From Pseudomonas sp. Root562 (GTDB lineage Bacteria > Pseudomonadota > Gammaproteobacteria > Pseudomonadales > Pseudomonadaceae): a stretch of DNA of 64,000 bases. The stretch spans positions 249,789 to 313,788 of the forward strand of contig NZ_LMGK01000024.1 in assembly GCF_001427125.1 (NCBI RefSeq), given 5' to 3'. The position numbers and the translations under genes are program-made. Below, one piece after another: positions 61,726-64,000 of this stretch. The notes under the pieces are model-generated. The model had not been told where the DNA came from. It saw only the letters and a list, made by a program, of their open reading frames with translations, and searched no databases. The first letter of the stretch is position 1. Each line of letters begins with the position of its first letter.

Positions 61726-61777
61726 ATGCATAGACAGTCAATGCATCAATGCATGAATCGCGATCACCCCCATGCAT
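61726..61777. promoter_or_regulatory. ATGCAT repeats in the holin promoter region
   Basis: Four copies of ATGCAT (61726, 61741, 61749 and 61772) in 52 bases between the holin and repressor genes, likely operators for the PrtR-type repressor. A related ATGCA-GAAT-TGCAT palindrome lies before the repressor gene. Confidence 0.45.
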
Positions 61778-61788
61778 TCAACAGACAA

Positions 61789-61813
61789 AAAAACCGCTCA
61801 AATGAGCGGTTTT
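61789..61813 (-). terminator. terminator of the repressor gene
   Basis: AACCGCTCA/TGAGCGGTT stem with A and T flanks, 18 bases beyond the repressor stop codon. Confidence 0.85.
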
Positions 61814-61831
61814 ATCGGACTGTCAAACGGA

Positions 61832-62575
61832 CTAACGGGCGTACATACCCCACCAGAAAACATGACCCAGAATGACAATCTGCTCTTCCTGCATTTCCTG
61901 GAAGGTGTAGTCCTCGTCCGGGTGTTCATCGCGATTGAAGCTGCGCAGGCGAATCCCGGTGGGCAGGCGATAAAGCTGTTTTACCCGTAGCTGGCCGTTA
62001 TGGTTGATTGCATAAAGGTCGCCATCGATGATGTCGCCAATTCCGCATTTGCCGGCATTGACCCCGACCGTGGCACCGTCACGCAGCACTGGCAGCATGC
62101 TGTTGCCACGCACGGTCACGCATTTGGCCTGGTCGAACTGCACACCGTTATGGCGCAAGCTGCGTTTGCCAAAGCGCAGGCTGGAGCGCTCGCTTTCTTC
62201 GATGACGAATCTTCCTGATCCCGCAGCCAATTCAACCTCGCGAAGAAACGGCACCGACACCTCGTCATCATCGACGGGGGTATCGTCGTCCCACAGGCTT
62301 ATATCCTTGAGTTCCGAATGCAGTACATCGCGTCCACCAGCGGCAAGCGGCGCGACTTCGACGCGGCCACGCAATTGGTCAGTACTGACGGCGAAGTACT
62401 CGGCGATCTTCGAAATGTGTTTATCCGACGGGTCAACGATCTTGCCGCTGAGAATCCGCGAAAGTGTCGATTGAGGCACGCCGGTACGCCGGTGAAGCTC
62501 CGTGGGGGAGATCCCGTGCTGATCGAGCAGCGCTCTTAATACGGTAGAAACATTGCGTTTTTGCATAACGCGCAT
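61832..62575 (-). CDS. prtR: PrtR-type LexA/CI-like repressor (S24 peptidase)
   Basis: 247 residues. N-terminal HTH (MQKRNVSTVLRALLDQHGISPTELHRRTGVPQSTLSRILSG region) and a C-terminal S24 self-cleavage domain with catalytic Ser in VRGNSMLPVL and Lys in LRVKQLYRL. PrtR represses tailocin genes and is cleaved after RecA activation, so SOS turns the locus on. Start at 62575 or nine bases later (MQKRN); the ribosome site is weak either way. It is transcribed towards the holin gene and lies between cinA and mutS. Confidence 0.87.
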   Translation of the reverse strand: MRVMQKRNVSTVLRALLDQHGISPTELHRRTGVPQSTLSRILSGKIVDPSDKHISKIAEYFAVSTDQLRGRVEVAPLAAGGRDVLHSELKDISLWDDDTPVDDDEVSVPFLREVELAAGSGRFVIEESERSSLRFGKRSLRHNGVQFDQAKCVTVRGNSMLPVLRDGATVGVNAGKCGIGDIIDGDLYAINHNGQLRVKQLYRLPTGIRLRSFNRDEHPDEDYTFQEMQEEQIVILGHVFWWGMYAR

Positions 62576-62602
62576 AGTGCTTGTTCTTTTCGCGAGAGGC
62601 AA

Positions 62603-62616
62603 ATGCAGAATTGCAT
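62603..62616 (-). promoter_or_regulatory. probable repressor operator
   Basis: ATGCA-GAAT-TGCAT, a perfect palindrome 28 bases before the repressor start; the TGCAT half-site recurs in the holin promoter region. Confidence 0.45.
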
Positions 62617-62730
62617 TAATGACGCATAAACAGCGCGTAAACCAACAGAAACAGACCACGTGGCGTTCGTGCCTGCGTCCGGCAGACCGCCCATGTTAAT
62701 CTTGCGCCCATTGCGGAAAAGCCGGGCCAA

Positions 62731-62748
62731 TGCCCCACTTTTGCCCCA
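62731..62748. repeat. direct repeat, copy 1 (TGCCCCA...TGCCCCA)
   Basis: 18 bases identical at 17 positions to 62939-62956; each copy is itself a TGCCCCA doublet. Copy 1 is on the repressor side of the mutS start and copy 2 is inside the foreign DNA. Confidence 0.6.
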
Positions 62749-62776
62749 CACCTTTCGACGAGTTTTCCGATCCCCA

Positions 62777-62833
62777 ATGAATAAAGCACTCTCCGACCTG
62801 TCCTCCCACACGCCGATTGTGTTGGAGTACTAG
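62777..62833 (+). pseudogene. mutS: 5' fragment of mutS, interrupted after about 13 codons
   Basis: ATG at 62777 starts MNKALSDLSSHTP, the conserved N-terminus of Pseudomonas MutS, in the expected place beyond the PrtR gene and on the strand divergent from cinA. Intact MutS continues MMQQYW; here the frame reads IVLEY and then TAG (62831-62833). No further mutS codons appear in the 1.2 kb that remain; a terminator and foreign AT-rich DNA follow. The rest of mutS must lie beyond the right edge, or it is lost. A read-through or a new start supplied at the other junction could restore a protein. Confidence 0.8.
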
Positions 62834-62837
62834 CGAG

Positions 62838-62882
62838 AAAAAGCCCTACAGCCCAATAAACAAAGGGCTGTAGGGCTTTTTT
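62838..62882 (+). terminator. strong terminator just inside the mutS interruption
   Basis: Perfect 17-bp stem (62838-62854 with 62865-62881) and a T-run, four bases after the truncated mutS stop codon. The A and T flanks would also stop leftward transcripts leaving the element. Confidence 0.88.
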
Positions 62883-62938
62883 GACAACTCGGATTTATTG
62901 TTCATTTGGCATTAAATGGCATAGATTGGCGTACGATT

Positions 62939-62956
62939 TGCCCCATTTTTGCCCCA
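62939..62956. repeat. direct repeat, copy 2 (TGCCCCA...TGCCCCA)
   Basis: 17 of 18 bases match 62731-62748, in the same orientation, 208 bases apart. Possibly an attachment or integrase-binding site. Confidence 0.6.
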
Positions 62957-63097
62957 TTGTTTTTTTTGAGAACAGCCATCCGCTCTATTCATGGATAGGG
63001 ATTCGAACCCCTTCTTGCGTCCTCGCAGTCCGCAAACCAGTTAGGCACAATATCGGTGAGCGTCAGAATGGCAATGGCATGATGGTTTTGAATGAAC

Positions 63098-63943
63098 TCA
63101 CGCGACCCGAACTCTCTTGAATACAGTAGCAATTTCATGAAGCAGATTGACTCCGGCCTCGGTGAGTGCGCCATCGTGGCTTGTGAACCCTCTCGAGCTT
63201 AGACCAATGATTGAACTGTAACCAATCTTTTTAGTCGCTAGCAGCCCCCGAAGAAAATGGGTCAGTTGTTCACGATTCGCCTTTAACACTTCTTCACATG
63301 AAAGTATTCTTACTATCTCCTTCAAAACTTCCACTCGTTTTAAAGATGCGTCATATTTTTGTACCAGCTTTTCATTTTGCTCAATAGCAGAAATGTTATT
63401 ATCTGCAGGAATTAGGTCGTAATGCTCGACCCCAAATTCCTTAGCATTACAAACAGCATTTTCAACAACGATCACGAGTACATCTATCCACCCATAACCT
63501 AAACGCAAAGTGCCATCAAGATCAATGCATGCATCCGGCTCAGCTCCAAAACTAACAATAAACTCTTTTGGCATCGACCCGAACGTTACACCAGAGGAAA
63601 ACTCTGCCTCATGGACTAAACCATTTCTATAAAAAACATAAAGAACCTCACATAAGTCAAGCTCTTTATCCTTTTGCATCCCCTGAAAAACAATTCCGGA
63701 CCGAACGAACTGATGATCACCAAATTCATCGAAAAGGATTGTCGCTAACCTAGAGCCGAGAAACATGGTAAACGCCTCCCTATCCCCCATTTTGCTTTTT
63801 GGGTTAATCCGTGAAGAAGTACCTTGGGGGAAGACTTTTTTTGCGGAAGCTGCCACTGCCAAAAGCGCAAGAGTTAATGCCCCAACGTATCGACGATGTT
63901 CCGCGAGAAATTTTGCATCATCTATTTGCTCAAGAATACTCAT
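63098..63943 (-). CDS. element-borne protein with HEPN-like R-x4-H motif, function unknown
   Basis: 281 residues, mostly helical, no signal peptide; a weakly hydrophobic N-terminal helix (VGALTLALLAVAASA). Residues 101-112 read LYVFYRNGLVHE, so R106-x4-H111 matches the Rx4-6H signature of HEPN RNases in a helical setting. The rest (NAKEFGVEHYDL, KLVQKYDASLKRVEVLKEIVR) has no family I recognise. GGAGGG precedes the ATG at 63943. Codon use is AT-rich compared with every other gene in the window, so it was acquired by transfer. The motif is a single short match, so the HEPN idea is tentative. Confidence 0.6.
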   Translation of the reverse strand: MSILEQIDDAKFLAEHRRYVGALTLALLAVAASAKKVFPQGTSSRINPKSKMGDREAFTMFLGSRLATILFDEFGDHQFVRSGIVFQGMQKDKELDLCEVLYVFYRNGLVHEAEFSSGVTFGSMPKEFIVSFGAEPDACIDLDGTLRLGYGWIDVLVIVVENAVCNAKEFGVEHYDLIPADNNISAIEQNEKLVQKYDASLKRVEVLKEIVRILSCEEVLKANREQLTHFLRGLLATKKIGYSSIIGLSSRGFTSHDGALTEAGVNLLHEIATVFKRVRVA

Positions 63944-64000
63944 AGTCCCTCCACCCCGAGCACACAAAAATACAATTCAGACAGCTAAGTAGAACTCAAC

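Larger units (their letters stand above)
62834..63097. other. gene-free end of the inserted element
   Basis: 264 bases holding the terminator above, the second TGCCCCA direct repeat (62939-62956) and AT-rich DNA. A TTCGAA-centred sequence at 62998-63011 looks like a tRNA T-arm but has no matching acceptor or anticodon arm. Confidence 0.6.

Noticed and set aside
62536..62811. Minus-strand open frame across the prtR-mutS interval
   Set aside because: It overlaps the repressor start, its operator and the mutS start codon and has no ribosome site or homology I recognise.
62998..63011. tRNA T-arm-like sequence (GGGATTCGAACCCC) on the inserted element
   Set aside because: No matching acceptor, D or anticodon arms within tRNA distance, so not a tRNA gene; possibly an attachment remnant.

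Overview
The window is a stretch of chromosome from a fluorescent Pseudomonas (P. fluorescens group). It is GC-rich, has many short REP-type inverted repeats between genes, and carries genus-typical loci: a QuiP-type acyl-homoserine-lactone acylase, RhlG, the Fpr/FinR pair, the DgkA/ErdR pair, a PA3611-like protein, the aminoacyl-phosphatidylglycerol synthase/hydrolase pair, and recA-recX-cinA next to a tailocin-type repressor and holin. Names come from reading the translated proteins; no database search was run.

Layout. 0-5.4 kb: cysteine-synthase-like enzyme, NhaA antiporter, SlyB-like lipoprotein, PdxH and an unusual OmpA-type lipoprotein. 5.4-17.5 kb: an EstB-like serine hydrolase, a large exported glycoside hydrolase, DinG helicase, a collagen-like exported protein, two tandem OmpA lipoproteins, and small SEC-C and WHy-domain proteins. 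17.6-20.1 kb: QuiP. 20.4-30.9 kb: the four ligase-associated DNA repair genes (MBL exonuclease, ATP-dependent ligase, Lhr-core helicase, PdeM phosphoesterase), split in the middle by a five-gene basic-amino-acid ABC transporter operon and bracketed by two similar 117-bp repeats. 31-39.8 kb: Dcd, cold-shock protein, DUF481 protein, an alkyltransferase-like protein, AmpG, ProS, a lipoprotein and LexA-controlled DinB. 40.1-40.8 kb: four identical initiator tRNA genes made by nested duplications. 41-54.6 kb: MprF and VirJ/AcvB (lipid aminoacylation and its reversal), Kup, RimO, a pseudouridine synthase, RhlG, TrmO, and divergent Fpr and FinR. 54.6-61.2 kb: DgkA, ErdR, a DTW-domain tRNA-modifying enzyme, a PA3611-like protein, a LOG-family protein with a strongly structured leader, RecX, RecA and CinA.

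Right end (61.3-64 kb). After cinA comes the locus that holds R-type tailocins in this group, but only a holin and a PrtR-type repressor are left before the start of mutS. mutS is intact for only about 13 codons and then runs into foreign, AT-rich DNA: a stop codon, a strong terminator, and an unrecognised gene with an R-x4-H motif like that of HEPN RNases. The simplest reading is that a mobile element has integrated into the 5' end of mutS. Its far end and the rest of mutS lie outside the window. This is the most interesting part of the window.
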